A stretch of DNA of 64,000 bases from Paraburkholderia sp. CNPSo 3272 (GCF_024206495.1 NZ_JAMBPQ010000007.1:235894-299893); one strand, 5' to 3'; positions 53,109-62,989 are shown, counted from the first letter of the stretch. Notes: a model not told the origin generated them from the letters alone. Numbers and translations are program-made.

Positions 53109-54902
53109 ATGGATCATATTCGTAACTTCTCGATCATTGCGCACATCGACCATGGCAAGTCGACGCTCGCCGATCGCATCATCCAGCTGTGCGGCGGCTT
53201 GTCCGACCGCGAAATGGAATCGCAGGTGCTCGACTCGATGGATCTCGAGCGCGAGCGCGGCATCACCATCAAGGCGCAGACTGCTGCGCTCACGTACAAG
53301 GCGCGTGACGGCAAGGTCTACAACCTGAACCTGATCGACACGCCGGGGCACGTCGACTTCTCCTACGAGGTGAGCCGCTCGCTCTCTGCGTGCGAGGGCG
53401 CGCTGCTCGTGGTGGATGCGAGCCAGGGCGTCGAGGCGCAGACGGTGGCTAACTGCTACACCGCGATCGAACTCGGCGTCGAAGTCGTGCCGGTGCTCAA
53501 CAAGATCGACCTGCCTGCCGCCAACCCCGAAAACGCCATCGAAGAGATCGAGGACGTGATCGGCATCGACGCCACCGACGCCACGCGCTGTAGCGCGAAG
53601 ACTGGCCTCGGCGTGGAAGACGTGCTCGAAGCGCTCATCGTCAAGGTGCCGCCGCCCGAGGGCGATCCGCAAGCGCCGCTGCAGGCGCTCATCATCGACT
53701 CGTGGTTCGACAACTACGTGGGCGTGGTGATGCTCGTGCGCATCGTCAACGGTACGCTGCGTCCGAAGGACAAGATCAAGCTGATGGCCACCGGCGCGCA
53801 GTATCCGGTCGAGCACGTCGGCGTGTTTTCGCCCAAGTCGCGCAACCTCGACGAGCTTTCGGCGGGGCAGGTGGGCTTCATCATCGCCGGCATCAAGGAA
53901 CTCGCCGCGACCAAGGTGGGCGACACCGTCACGCACGCGACCAATCCAGCCGCCGAGCCGCTGCCGGGCTTCAAGGAAGTGAAGCCGCAGGTGTTCGCGG
54001 GCCTCTATCCGGTCGAGGCGAACCAGTACGACGCGCTGCGCGAATCGCTCGAAAAGCTCAAGCTCAACGACGCTTCGCTGCAATACGAACCCGAAGTTTC
54101 GCAGGCCCTGGGCTTTGGTTTCCGCTGCGGCTTCCTCGGCCTCCTGCACATGGAAATCGTGCAGGAGCGTCTCGAACGCGAGTTCGACATGGACCTCATC
54201 ACCACGGCGCCGACCGTGGTGTACGAAGTCGTGCAGGCGGACGGCAGCACGATCAAGGTTGAGAACCCGGCGAAGATGCCGGAGCCCTCGAAGATCGCCG
54301 AGGTCCGCGAGCCGATCGTGACCGTGAACCTGTACATGCCGCAAGAGTACGTGGGTTCGGTCATCACGCTCTGTACGAACAAGCGCGGCAACCAGATCAA
54401 CATGCAGTACCACGGCCGCCAGGTGCAGCTCACGTACGAAATTCCGATGGCGGAAATCGTGCTCGACTTCTTCGACCGTCTGAAGTCGGTGTCGCGCGGT
54501 TATGCGTCGATGGACTACGAGTTCAAGGAGTACCGCACTTCGGACGTCGTGAAGGTCGACATGCTGATCAACGGCGACAAGGTCGATGCGCTGTCCATCA
54601 TCGTCCACCGTTCGCAGTCGCAGTACCGCGGCCGCGAAGTCGCGGCGAAGATGCGCGAGATCATTCCGCGCCAGATGTACGACGTGGCGATTCAGGCCGC
54701 GATCGGCGCGCACATCATCGCGCGCGAGAACATCAAGGCGCTGCGCAAGAACGTGCTGGCCAAGTGCTACGGCGGCGACATCACGCGTAAAAAGAAGCTG
54801 CTCGAAAAGCAGAAGGAAGGCAAGAAGCGGATGAAGCAGGTCGGCTCAGTCGAGATTCCGCAAGAGGCCTTCCTGGCCATCCTTCGTGTCGAAGATAAAT
54901 AA
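53109..54902 (+). CDS. lepA: Elongation factor 4, LepA
   Basis: A 597-residue translational GTPase. The GTPase domain has G1 [14 protein letters not shown]2/G3 RGITIKA and DTPGHVDF, and G4 NKIDLPAA. The later LepA-specific parts include [19 protein letters not shown] and [23 protein letters not shown], and the C-terminal domain ends in [20 protein letters not shown]. It pairs with lepB downstream in the classic lepA-lepB operon. No strong ribosome binding site is visible before ATG 53109. Confidence 0.97.
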   Translation: MDHIRNFSIIAHIDHGKSTLADRIIQLCGGLSDREMESQVLDSMDLERERGITIKAQTAALTYKARDGKVYNLNLIDTPGHVDFSYEVSRSLSACEGALLVVDASQGVEAQTVANCYTAIELGVEVVPVLNKIDLPAANPENAIEEIEDVIGIDATDATRCSAKTGLGVEDVLEALIVKVPPPEGDPQAPLQALIIDSWFDNYVGVVMLVRIVNGTLRPKDKIKLMATGAQYPVEHVGVFSPKSRNLDELSAGQVGFIIAGIKELAATKVGDTVTHATNPAAEPLPGFKEVKPQVFAGLYPVEANQYDALRESLEKLKLNDASLQYEPEVSQALGFGFRCGFLGLLHMEIVQERLEREFDMDLITTAPTVVYEVVQADGSTIKVENPAKMPEPSKIAEVREPIVTVNLYMPQEYVGSVITLCTNKRGNQINMQYHGRQVQLTYEIPMAEIVLDFFDRLKSVSRGYASMDYEFKEYRTSDVVKVDMLINGDKVDALSIIVHRSQSQYRGREVAAKMREIIPRQMYDVAIQAAIGAHIIARENIKALRKNVLAKCYGGDITRKKKLLEKQKEGKKRMKQVGSVEIPQEAFLAILRVEDK

Positions 54903-54935
54903 GTAACGCAAATAAGCCGGACAACGGATCTCTAC

Positions 54936-55832
54936 ATGAATTTTGCGCTGATACTCTTTGTGCTCGTCATCTTGACGGGCGTTGCGTGGGTTGCAGACAA
55001 ACTGGTGTTCATGCCGCGACGTCGCCTCGCCGCCGATGCGGCGGTCGCGGAGTTCGACCGTCAGCAGGAACGTGTGGGCGAGCGCTTCGCCGATGAAAAC
55101 GCGCCCGTCACGCGTCAGAACCTGCGCAACGACAAGCTGCGCCAGCCGTGGTGGCTCGAGTATACGGCGAGCTTCTTTCCCGTCATCCTGATCGTGTTCC
55201 TCGTACGCTCGTTCGTCGTCGAGCCGTTCAAGATTCCGTCGGGTTCGATGGTGCCCACGCTGCTCGTGGGCGACTTCATCCTCGTGAACAAGTTCGACTA
55301 CGGCATCCGTCTGCCAATCACGAACACGAAAATCACCCAGGGCCGGCCGCTCGAGCGCGGCGACGTGGTCGTGTTCCGCTATCCGAAGGATGAGTCGGTC
55401 GACTACATCAAGCGCGTGATCGGCCTGCCGGGCGACGTGGTCTCGTATCAGGACAAGCAGCTCACGATCAACGGCAAGCCGGTGCCGGAAGTGCCGCAGG
55501 GCGACTTCTTCGACGAAGAGCGCATCGGCTATGCGAAGCAGTTCACCGAAGATCTCGGCAACGGCCGCAAGAACAACATCCTCAACAACCCGGCGGTGCC
55601 GCCGTTCATCGTGGGCGCAGAGGATTATCCGTATCGCGACAACTGCCAGTACAACGCGCGCGGCGTGATCTGCAAGGTGCCGGCGGGCCATTACTTCATG
55701 ATGGGCGACAACCGCGACAACAGCGCGGACAGCCGCTACTGGGGCTTCGTGCCCGACGCGAACATCGTGGGCCGTGCGTTCTTCATCTGGATGAACTTCA
55801 GCAACCTGCGTCGCATCGGTGCGTTCGAGTAA
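54936..55832 (+). CDS. lepB: Signal peptidase I, LepB
   Basis: Cleaves signal peptides of exported proteins at the inner membrane outer face. The 298-residue enzyme has one N-terminal membrane anchor (ALILFVLVILTGVAWVAD) and a second hydrophobic segment (ASFFPVILIVFLVRSFV), typical of the two-anchor form. The Ser/Lys dyad is Ser104 (IPSGSMVPTLL) and Lys159 (YIKRVIGLPGD). A C-terminal GDNRDNSADSRYWGFV is the box E signature. It is 33 bases downstream of lepA. Confidence 0.97.
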   Translation: MNFALILFVLVILTGVAWVADKLVFMPRRRLAADAAVAEFDRQQERVGERFADENAPVTRQNLRNDKLRQPWWLEYTASFFPVILIVFLVRSFVVEPFKIPSGSMVPTLLVGDFILVNKFDYGIRLPITNTKITQGRPLERGDVVVFRYPKDESVDYIKRVIGLPGDVVSYQDKQLTINGKPVPEVPQGDFFDEERIGYAKQFTEDLGNGRKNNILNNPAVPPFIVGAEDYPYRDNCQYNARGVICKVPAGHYFMMGDNRDNSADSRYWGFVPDANIVGRAFFIWMNFSNLRRIGAFE

Positions 55833-55999
55833 TTCGTGTTTGCTCGACATGCAATGCACGTCGAGCACGCGCGCGAAGCAGTCATCGAAGCAGCAACAAG
55901 AAGCGTAGGCGCGAGCACGAGTCTCACTCGCATCACGCGCATTGCCTCTTCGCGCGCTACTTGAAGAATCCCCGGTAACGTCGCTTCGTCACGGTTTTT

Positions 56000-56037
56000 C
56001 GCCCGCCGCCCCCTGTTTTCGCCGGGGGCGGCGGGCG
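56000..56037 (+). promoter_or_regulatory. 14-bp perfect stem-loop in the leader of rnc
   Basis: CGCCCGCCGCCCCC at 56000-56013 pairs perfectly with GGGGGCGGCGGGCG at 56024-56037, with a 10-base loop. It ends 15 bases before the rnc ATG and has no T-run. In E. coli, RNase III controls its own synthesis by cleaving a hairpin in its leader, and the same could occur here. A TATACT box at 56041-56046 would start transcription near the ATG itself. Confidence 0.55.
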
Positions 56038-56052
56038 CGTTATACTCTCCCC

Positions 56053-57222
56053 ATGCCCCAATCTCCGTTGGAAAGCCGTTTGCGCTACGAATTTCGCAAT
56101 GCGGAATTGCTGCGCCAGGCTTTAACCCACCGCAGTCACAGTGCCACGCATAACGAACGCCTCGAATTCCTCGGTGATTCGGTTCTGAATTGCGCGGTGG
56201 CTGCCCTATTGTTCCAACGTTTTGGCAAGCTGGACGAAGGCGACCTCTCGCGTGTGCGCGCTAACCTGGTCAAGCAGCAGTCGCTCTACGAGATCGCTCA
56301 GGCCCTCAATATTGCCGACGGCCTGCGGCTCGGTGAAGGCGAGTTGCGCAGCGGCGGCTTCCGCCGGCCGTCGATTCTCGCCGACGCGCTGGAGGCGATC
56401 TTCGGGGCGATTTTCCTCGACGGCGGCTTCGATGCCGCTCAGACGGTCATCAAGCGCCTCTATGTGCCGATCCTCGATCACATCGATCCGCGCACCCTCG
56501 GCAAGGACGCCAAGACGCTGCTGCAGGAGTACCTGCAGGGTCACAAGATTGCCCTGCCGACTTACACGGTCGTCGCGACGCATGGCGCGGCGCACAATCA
56601 GCAATTCGAAGTCGAATGCACGGTGCCGAAGCTCGACGTGAAGGTGTCGGGTTCGGGCGCGAGCCGTCGCGCGGCGGAGCAGGCCGCGGCGAAGAAGGCA
56701 CTCGACGAGGTCATGGCCGCGGCGCCCGCGCTGGTTGCGAAGCCGCGCCGCTCCAAGGGCGCGCGTGCGCCCAAACCGGAACCCGAGGTCGTCCCCGGCG
56801 TGACCGGCGTGCAGGGCGCGCTCGATCTACGCTCGCCGGAGCGCCGCGAGCGTGTCTCGGCGCGTACCGAACGTGCGGCGCAAACCACGGCAGCCGAAGG
56901 CGCGCCGCTCGCGGTGATTCGCGCGGCGCACGTCCAGGAGCGGCCTGCGGAGAAGGACAAACCAGCTGAAAAGCCCGCGGAGAAGGCCGAACGCGGTGCA
57001 GAGAAGGCCAGCGACAAGCCCGCCGACAAGGCCACGGGTTTCGACGCCGTACCGAGCGCCGGCTCCCTCGGCCACCGTTCGGCCGCGGTGAAAGCCGAAC
57101 CGGCGTTGCGTACCGTCGAGTGCGCGCAAACCGCAACGACCGGCGGCACCGCCACCGATGCCGAGGCGCATGCGGAAGCCACGACGGCCATCCCCGTGCG
57201 CGCGGCCGATGCCGGCCACTGA
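56053..57222 (+). CDS. rnc: Ribonuclease III
   Basis: Cleaves double-stranded RNA in rRNA processing and mRNA decay. The 389-residue protein has the catalytic domain with the signature [11 protein letters not shown] (about 34-44) and acidic residues [12 protein letters not shown], then a double-stranded RNA-binding domain ([16 protein letters not shown] to about 220). An Ala/Lys/Glu/Pro-rich, probably disordered tail runs from about 225 to 389 ([22 protein letters not shown]), longer than E. coli RNase III (226 residues) and typical of the Burkholderia group. The ATG at 56053 has no Shine-Dalgarno sequence; a -10-like box sits just before it. Confidence 0.96.
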   Translation: MPQSPLESRLRYEFRNAELLRQALTHRSHSATHNERLEFLGDSVLNCAVAALLFQRFGKLDEGDLSRVRANLVKQQSLYEIAQALNIADGLRLGEGELRSGGFRRPSILADALEAIFGAIFLDGGFDAAQTVIKRLYVPILDHIDPRTLGKDAKTLLQEYLQGHKIALPTYTVVATHGAAHNQQFEVECTVPKLDVKVSGSGASRRAAEQAAAKKALDEVMAAAPALVAKPRRSKGARAPKPEPEVVPGVTGVQGALDLRSPERRERVSARTERAAQTTAAEGAPLAVIRAAHVQERPAEKDKPAEKPAEKAERGAEKASDKPADKATGFDAVPSAGSLGHRSAAVKAEPALRTVECAQTATTGGTATDAEAHAEATTAIPVRAADAGH

Positions 57223-57229
57223 TTCCACC

Positions 57230-57260
57230 GAGGCGCGCAGCAAGCGCGCCTCCCGTTTTT
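57230..57260 (+). terminator. Terminator between rnc and era
   Basis: GAGGCGCGC pairs perfectly with GCGCGCCTC around a 5-base loop, followed by CCGTTTTT. It ends 17 bases before the era ATG. Confidence 0.88.
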
Positions 57261-57276
57261 CTATTCCGGTCCGATC

Positions 57277-58182
57277 ATGAACGCTCCCACCTCCACTCCT
57301 GCCGGTTTCCGTTGCGGCATGGTCGCGATCGTCGGCCGTCCGAACGTTGGCAAATCGACGCTGATGAACGCGCTGGTCGGCCAGAAGATCAGCATCACGT
57401 CGCGCAAGGCGCAGACTACGCGCCATCGCATCACCGGCATCAACACGATCGACGACGCGCAGTACATCTTCGTCGACACGCCCGGTTTCCAGACGCGCCA
57501 CAGCACGGCGCTCAACCGCTCGCTGAACCGCGCGGTGACCTCCACGCTCAGTTCGGTCGATGCCGTGCTGTTCGTGATCGAGGCCGGCAAGTTCGGTCCC
57601 GACGACCAGAAAGTGCTCGACCTGATTCCCCCGAGCGCGCCCACGATCCTGATCGCCAACAAGATCGACCGCGTGAACGACAAGGCCACGCTGTATCCGT
57701 TCATCCAGCAGGTGCAGGGTCTGCGCGAGTTCCGCGAGATCGTGCCGCTTTCGGCAAATAACCCGGACGACATCAAGCGCCTGCTTGCGACGCTCAAGCC
57801 GTATCTGCCGGAAGGGGAGCCGATCTACGGCGAAGACGACCTCACCGATCGCAGCGAGCGCTTCCTCGCAGCCGAAATCCTGCGCGAGAAAGTGTTCCGC
57901 TGGACCGGCGACGAACTCCCGTACACGAGCACAGTGCTGATCGACAAGTTCGAGCAGGAAGGCCGGCTGCGCCGCGTCTTCGCGACGATCCTCGTCGAGC
58001 GCGACACGCAGAAGGCGATGGTGATCGGCCAGAAGGGGGCGAAGCTCAAGCAGATCAGCACCGACGCGCGACTCGACATGGAGAAGCTGTTCGATGGCCC
58101 CGTGTATCTCGAAACCTTCGTGAAGGTGAAGAGCGGCTGGGCCGACAACGAAGCCGGGCTGCGCGCCTACGGTTACGAGTAA
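57277..58182 (+). CDS. era: GTPase Era
   Basis: Binds 16S rRNA during 30S assembly and maturation. The 301-residue protein has the GTPase motifs G1 [15 protein letters not shown]3 DTPGF and G4 NKIDR, followed by the C-terminal KH domain ([27 protein letters not shown]). It is usually cotranscribed with rnc, but here a clean terminator separates them. No Shine-Dalgarno sequence is evident before the ATG. Confidence 0.97.
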   Translation: MNAPTSTPAGFRCGMVAIVGRPNVGKSTLMNALVGQKISITSRKAQTTRHRITGINTIDDAQYIFVDTPGFQTRHSTALNRSLNRAVTSTLSSVDAVLFVIEAGKFGPDDQKVLDLIPPSAPTILIANKIDRVNDKATLYPFIQQVQGLREFREIVPLSANNPDDIKRLLATLKPYLPEGEPIYGEDDLTDRSERFLAAEILREKVFRWTGDELPYTSTVLIDKFEQEGRLRRVFATILVERDTQKAMVIGQKGAKLKQISTDARLDMEKLFDGPVYLETFVKVKSGWADNEAGLRAYGYE

Positions 58183-58200
58183 GCACGACGGGCACCGCGT

Positions 58201-59214
58201 ATGAGTGACGGCGCAGCCGGAACCCTGCACGACGACCGGCCCGCGCACGAAGACGGGCAGGCCGACGAGGCATTCGCACCGGGCGAAGCGCCCGATTCCC
58301 GCGGCGCGCGGCGCTCGCCTGCGAAAGGCACCCAAGGCACGACGAGCACGCGCAGCACGAAGGTGACGAAAGGCGCCGCCACGCGCAACGCGATGACCGA
58401 AGGCGCCGACGCCACGCTCGAAGGCCGCGCCGAACCGCGCAACGGCCGCAAGACTACCGCGCGCTCGCAATTGCCCCGCGCTTCGCGCAGCACGACCCCC
58501 GATTACCGCATCGCCGAGCAGCCGGCTTTCGTGCTGCACAGCTATCCGTACCGCGAGACGAGCCTCATCATCGATGTGCTCTCGCGCGATCACGGCCGCG
58601 TGGCGCTCGTCGCGAAGGGCGCGAAGCGGCCGCATTCGGCGTTGCGCGGCGTGCTGCAAACCTTCCAGCCGCTCGCGCTTTCGTGGACCGGCAAGGGCGA
58701 GGTGCGCACGCTCACCGGCGCCGAGTGGGTCGGCGGCATGTTGCCGCTGACCGGCGACGCGCTGCTGTGCGGCTTCTACGTGAACGAGCTGCTCGTGAAG
58801 TTCATCGCGCGCGAGGACCCGCATCCCGAACTCTTTCGCCACTATGTCGTGACGCTCACGCGCCTCGCGCACGACGAGCCGCCCGTGCAGGTGCTGCGCT
58901 CGTTCGAGCGCGTGCTGCTGCGCGAGGCGGGTTACGCGCTCGCACTGAATCGCACCGTGAACCGCAAGAGCGTGGTGGCCGATGGGCGCTACCTGTTCGA
59001 TCCGGAACGCGGCGTGCGCGAAGCATCGGATGAATGGCCTTCTCAATGGCCCCGGCTTTCGGGTCAAACGTTGCTCGACATGGAAGAGGACGATTACCAT
59101 CGACCCCAGACGGTTGCGCAGAGCAAGGCGCTCATGCGCTTCCTGCTGAACACGTACCTTGGCGGCACGCCGCTCGCGACGCGCCAGATTCTGATCGACT
59201 TGCAGAACCTATGA
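58201..59214 (+). CDS. recO: DNA repair protein RecO, with N-terminal extension
   Basis: Loads RecA on SSB-coated DNA and anneals strands in RecFOR repair. The conserved RecO part begins near residue 100 ([23 protein letters not shown]) and shows [13 protein letters not shown] and an [11 protein letters not shown] end; a zinc-finger Cys set is not obvious. The first 100 residues are low-complexity (Gly, Thr, Arg and Asp-rich) and disordered, making 337 residues against about 240 in E. coli. An internal ATG at residue 64 could be an alternative start. The stop codon overlaps pdxJ (ATGA). Confidence 0.92.
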   Translation: MSDGAAGTLHDDRPAHEDGQADEAFAPGEAPDSRGARRSPAKGTQGTTSTRSTKVTKGAATRNAMTEGADATLEGRAEPRNGRKTTARSQLPRASRSTTPDYRIAEQPAFVLHSYPYRETSLIIDVLSRDHGRVALVAKGAKRPHSALRGVLQTFQPLALSWTGKGEVRTLTGAEWVGGMLPLTGDALLCGFYVNELLVKFIAREDPHPELFRHYVVTLTRLAHDEPPVQVLRSFERVLLREAGYALALNRTVNRKSVVADGRYLFDPERGVREASDEWPSQWPRLSGQTLLDMEEDDYHRPQTVAQSKALMRFLLNTYLGGTPLATRQILIDLQNL

Positions 59215-59975
59215 GCTTCTTTCTCACTTCGCCCAACGTGATCGACCTCGGTGTGAACATCGACCACGTCGCCACGCTGCGCAACGCGCGCGGCACCGCT
59301 TATCCCGATCCGATCCGCGCGGCGCTCCTCGCCGAAGAGGCGGGCGCGGACGCGATCACGCTGCATCTGCGCGAGGATCGCCGTCATATCGTCGACGCCG
59401 ACGTGCGCGCGCTGCGTCCGCAACTGAAAACGCGCATGAACCTCGAATGCGCGGTAACGGCCGAGATGCTCGACATCGCGTGCGAGATCAAACCGCACGA
59501 CGTTTGCCTCGTGCCCGAAAAGCGCGCGGAGCTGACGACCGAAGGCGGCCTCGACGTCGCGGGCCACTTCGATGCCGTCGCCGCCGCCTGCCGTCAACTT
59601 GCCGATGCGGGCTGCCGCGTTTCGCTTTTCATCGACCCGGACGAAACGCAGATCCGCGCGGCGCAGGAAACGGGCGCGCCCGTGATCGAGCTGCATACGG
59701 GCCGCTATGCCGAGGCGCACGACGCCGGCGAGCAGGAACGCGAATACGAGCGCGTGGTCACCGGCGTGAATTGCGGCAACAGCCTCGGACTGAAGGTGAA
59801 CGCCGGCCACGGTCTGCACTACACGAACGTGCAGCAGATCGCGGCCATCGACGGCATCGTCGAGCTGAACATCGGCCACGCCATCGTTGCGCAAGCAGTC
59901 TTCGCGGGCTGGGAAAACGCCGTGCGCGAAATGAAGGCGATCATGGTTGCGGCGCGCCTCGGCACGCGCGGCTGA
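59211..59975 (+). CDS. pdxJ: Pyridoxine 5'-phosphate synthase PdxJ
   Basis: Condenses 1-deoxyxylulose 5-phosphate with 3-amino-2-oxopropyl phosphate to pyridoxine 5'-phosphate, in vitamin B6 synthesis. The 254-residue TIM-barrel protein starts [19 protein letters not shown] and has [23 protein letters not shown] and the phosphate-binding [11 protein letters not shown] and LNIGHAIVA segments. The ATG at 59211 overlaps the recO stop by 4 bases. Confidence 0.96.
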   Translation: MSFFLTSPNVIDLGVNIDHVATLRNARGTAYPDPIRAALLAEEAGADAITLHLREDRRHIVDADVRALRPQLKTRMNLECAVTAEMLDIACEIKPHDVCLVPEKRAELTTEGGLDVAGHFDAVAAACRQLADAGCRVSLFIDPDETQIRAAQETGAPVIELHTGRYAEAHDAGEQEREYERVVTGVNCGNSLGLKVNAGHGLHYTNVQQIAAIDGIVELNIGHAIVAQAVFAGWENAVREMKAIMVAARLGTRG

Positions 59976-60030
59976 CTGCTGCCCCGCGCCATCGCGCCGC
60001 GCACAATCGACATTCATCGACGGGAGTCTC

Positions 60031-60429
60031 ATGGCGATCTACGGTATCGGCACCGACATCATCCAGGTGAGCCGCGTGGCGGCGGTCATGGAGCGCACCC
60101 ACGGGCGCTTCGCGCCGCGCGTACTCGGCGCGGACGAACTCGCCGTCTACGAGGCGCGCAAGGCGCGCTCGGCGGCGCGGGGCCTCGCGTATCTGTGCAC
60201 GCGGTTCTCCGCGAAAGAGGCGTTCTCCAAAGCGATCGGCCTCGGCATGCGCATGCCGATGACCTGGCGCGCCATGCAGACCCTCAACGAGCCGGGCGGC
60301 CGCCCGGTGATCGTCGCTTCGGGCGAACTCGCGCAGTGGCTCGACGAACGCGGTATCTCGGCGCGCGTGAGCATCACCGACGAGCATGACTACGCGGTGT
60401 CGTTCGTGGTTGCGGAAGTCAACGGCTGA
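60031..60429 (+). CDS. acpS: Holo-ACP synthase AcpS
   Basis: Transfers 4'-phosphopantetheine from CoA to AcpP. The 132-residue enzyme has the signatures [11 protein letters not shown] and [13 protein letters not shown] with the magnesium-binding Asp and Glu. GGGAG lies 5 bases before the ATG at 60031. It modifies the AcpP encoded about 14 kb upstream in the same collinear block. The gene nagZ follows after 44 bases. Confidence 0.96.
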   Translation: MAIYGIGTDIIQVSRVAAVMERTHGRFAPRVLGADELAVYEARKARSAARGLAYLCTRFSAKEAFSKAIGLGMRMPMTWRAMQTLNEPGGRPVIVASGELAQWLDERGISARVSITDEHDYAVSFVVAEVNG

Positions 60430-60473
60430 TATCTTTCGCCGCGCGTTGCGCGGCATCTACGCAAAACTCATCG

Positions 60474-61514
60474 ATGAAGAATAATCCCGGGCCAGTCATG
60501 CTCGACGTGGTCGGCACCACGCTGAACGACGACGACGTACGCCGCCTCGCGCACCCGATGACCGGCGGCGTGATCCTGTTCGCGCGCCACTACGAGAACC
60601 GTGCGCAGCTTGTCGCGCTGACCGACGCCATCCGCTCGGTGCGCGAGGACCTGCTGATCGCCGTCGACCATGAAGGCGGCCGCGTGCAGCGCTTTCGCAC
60701 CGACGGTTTCACGGTGCTGCCGGCCATGGGGCGCCTCGGCGCGTTGTGGGACAAGGATGTGCTGCTCGCCACCAAGCTCGCGACGGCAGTGGGCTATATC
60801 CTCGCGAGCGAGCTGCGCGCGTGCGGCATCGATCTCTCGTTCACGCCGGTGCTCGATCTCGGCTATGGCCAGTCGAAGGTGGTAGGCGATCGCGCCTTCC
60901 ATCGCGATCCGCGCGTCGTCACGCTGCTCGCCAAGAGTCTCAACCACGGGCTATCGCTTGCGGGCATGGCCAATTGCGGCAAGCATTTCCCGGGTCATGG
61001 CTTCGCGACGGCGGACTCGCACGTCGCGGTGCCCGTCGACGAGCGTCCGCTCGAAGCGATCCTCGGCGAGGACGCGCAGCCTTACGACTGGCTCGGTCTG
61101 TCGCTCACGGCCGTGATGCCGGGGCACGTTATTTATCCGAAAGTCGATGCGAAGCCCGCAGGCTTTTCGCGCATCTGGGTCGAGGAAGTTTTGCGCAAGC
61201 GGCTGCGCTTTACGGGCGCGATTTTCAGCGACGACCTCTCGATGGAGGCCGCGCGCCAGGGAGGTACGCTCACCGAGGGCGCGCGCGCCGCGCTCGAAGC
61301 GGGCTGCGACATGGTGCTGATCTGCAACCAGCCGCACGAGGCCGAAAAGGTCCTCGACGCGTTGCGCACCACGGAGCCGCGCCGCGCCGCCAAAGCTTCG
61401 GGGCTGCGCATCAAGCGCATGCGCGCGCGCGGCAAGGCGCAGCGCTGGGACAGGATGGTGGCGGACCCGGGCTACATCGAAGCGCAGGCATTGCTGCGCA
61501 GCGTACTGCCCTGA
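60474..61514 (+). CDS. nagZ: Beta-N-acetylglucosaminidase NagZ
   Basis: Cleaves GlcNAc from muropeptides in peptidoglycan recycling in the cytoplasm, glycoside hydrolase family 3. The 346-residue protein has LIAVDHEGGRVQRF, the catalytic loop signature KHFPGHGFATADSH and the nucleophile Asp in IFSDDLSMEA. A short perfect hairpin (GCCGCGC/GCGCGGC, 3-base loop) at 60438-60454 lies before the ATG. It is the last gene of the long plus-strand block, followed by a terminator. Confidence 0.96.
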   Translation: MKNNPGPVMLDVVGTTLNDDDVRRLAHPMTGGVILFARHYENRAQLVALTDAIRSVREDLLIAVDHEGGRVQRFRTDGFTVLPAMGRLGALWDKDVLLATKLATAVGYILASELRACGIDLSFTPVLDLGYGQSKVVGDRAFHRDPRVVTLLAKSLNHGLSLAGMANCGKHFPGHGFATADSHVAVPVDERPLEAILGEDAQPYDWLGLSLTAVMPGHVIYPKVDAKPAGFSRIWVEEVLRKRLRFTGAIFSDDLSMEAARQGGTLTEGARAALEAGCDMVLICNQPHEAEKVLDALRTTEPRRAAKASGLRIKRMRARGKAQRWDRMVADPGYIEAQALLRSVLP

Positions 61515-61541
61515 CGCTTTGATTGCCGCATCGGTGGAATG

Positions 61542-61579
61542 AAAAAAGGCTGTCCTCGGAAACGAAGGGCAGCCTTTTT
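61542..61579. terminator. Terminator between nagZ and the response regulator gene
   Basis: GGCTG pairs with CAGCC, with further pairs CC/GG inside, flanked by A6 and T5; it serves both convergent genes. Confidence 0.85.
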
Positions 61580-61603
61580 ACAACGTGCGTGCGTTTTGCC
61601 GAT

Positions 61604-62989
61604 TCAGTTCAGCCGCATGCGCTGGAGCTTGTTGTAGAGCGTCTTGGGGCTGATGCCGAGCAGCGACGCGGCGCGGTGCCGCGTGCCGCCCACGGCGTCG
61701 AGCGTCGCGCGGATCAGCATTTCCTCCACGTCGGCGAGCGGCGTGCCCACGGTGACCTGCACGCGGCCGCCGTTCATCTCGCGCGAGCCCGCGCCGCTGC
61801 TCTCCTCGGCCTGCAGCGTTTCCAGCACCTCGCCCGAGGCGTGCCACGCACGCCTCACGCGTTCGTGCAGTTCGCGGACGTTGCCGGGCCAGTCATACGC
61901 GAGACACTCGCGGATGAACGAAGGCGCAACGAGCCGCGTCGCGCCGGCCAGACCGTGCGCCTGGGCCTCCTGATTGAGTTCGTCGATGCAGGCGAGCGCG
62001 AGCAGGGCGGCGTCGTCGTCGCGCTCTCGCAGCGGCGGCAACTGGATCGCCGCGGCATCGAGGCGCAGCCACAGATCGTCGTGCAGTGCACCCTGCTGGA
62101 CGGCTTCGCGCGGGTTTGCTCGGGTCGCCGCGATCAGGCGGAAATCGGTGCCCACCTCGCTGTTGCCGCCCACCCGCATGAAGGTCTGCGAATCGAGCGC
62201 GCGCAGCAGCGTTTGCTGCTGCTCGCGCGGCAGGTCGGTGAGTTCGTCGATGAAGAGCGTGCCGCCGCTCGCCTGATCGACGAGACCCGGCTCGCGCTGT
62301 TCCGCGCCGGTGAACGCACCGCGTTCGTGCCCGAACAGCACGCTCGCCAGTGGCCGGCCCGCGGCCGCCTCTGCCACGAGCGAACGCGCGTCGCACACGA
62401 TGAACGGCCCCTTGCGTCGGCGGCTCAGCTGGTGCAGCGTGCGCGCGGCGACTTCCTTGCCCGTGCCGGCTTCGCCGTGTACGAGTAGCGCTGCTTCGGT
62501 GGGCGCGAACTGTTCGAGGGTGTCGTAGACATGCTGGATCGCGCTACTGCGCCCGAGCATCGGCCCGAAGTGGCCCATCTTGCGCAGTGTGGCGCGCAGC
62601 GCGCGGACTTCCTCGGTCAACTCGTAGGGACGCGGAATGCGCGCGAGCAGGCTGCGCAGGCGCGGAATGTTGACGGGCTTGAGCAAATAGTCCCAGATGC
62701 CGTGGCGCAGGCCTTCGATCGCGCTTTCGACCGTGGCATTGCCGGTCATCACGATCACAGGCAGCGCGCCGCCTGGCGGCTGCGCGGGCAAATGCGGCAG
62801 CAACTCGAGGCCGCCGCCGTCGGGCAGGTTCAGGTCGACGAGTACGACGTCGGGGATGAAGCGCGCAAGGGCAGCGCGCGCTTCGGCGAGGGTGGCAGCG
62901 GTGTCGACGGAGAACCCGTCGGCCGACAGGATCGCAGAGAGACCTGACAGGCTATTGGGATCGTCTTCGACAATCAGGGCGTGGGGCAT
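61604..62989 (-). CDS. NtrC-type sigma-54 response regulator, orphan
   Basis: A 461-residue transcription activator. The receiver domain (about 1-120) has an Asp pair near the N-terminus (EDD), the phospho-acceptor at Asp52 (VLVDLNLPDGG), and Lys in LLKPVN. The AAA+ domain has Walker A GEAGTGKEVAA, the sigma-54-contacting HERGAFTGAEQ and Walker B GGTLFIDEL. The C-terminus is a Fis-type helix-turn-helix (HRAASLLGISPKTLYNKL). All key motifs are present, so it should be active. No histidine kinase gene lies within the window on either side, and the signal and targets are unknown. Confidence 0.93.
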   Translation of the reverse strand: MPHALIVEDDPNSLSGLSAILSADGFSVDTAATLAEARAALARFIPDVVLVDLNLPDGGGLELLPHLPAQPPGGALPVIVMTGNATVESAIEGLRHGIWDYLLKPVNIPRLRSLLARIPRPYELTEEVRALRATLRKMGHFGPMLGRSSAIQHVYDTLEQFAPTEAALLVHGEAGTGKEVAARTLHQLSRRRKGPFIVCDARSLVAEAAAGRPLASVLFGHERGAFTGAEQREPGLVDQASGGTLFIDELTDLPREQQQTLLRALDSQTFMRVGGNSEVGTDFRLIAATRANPREAVQQGALHDDLWLRLDAAAIQLPPLRERDDDAALLALACIDELNQEAQAHGLAGATRLVAPSFIRECLAYDWPGNVRELHERVRRAWHASGEVLETLQAEESSGAGSREMNGGRVQVTVGTPLADVEEMLIRATLDAVGGTRHRAASLLGISPKTLYNKLQRMRLN

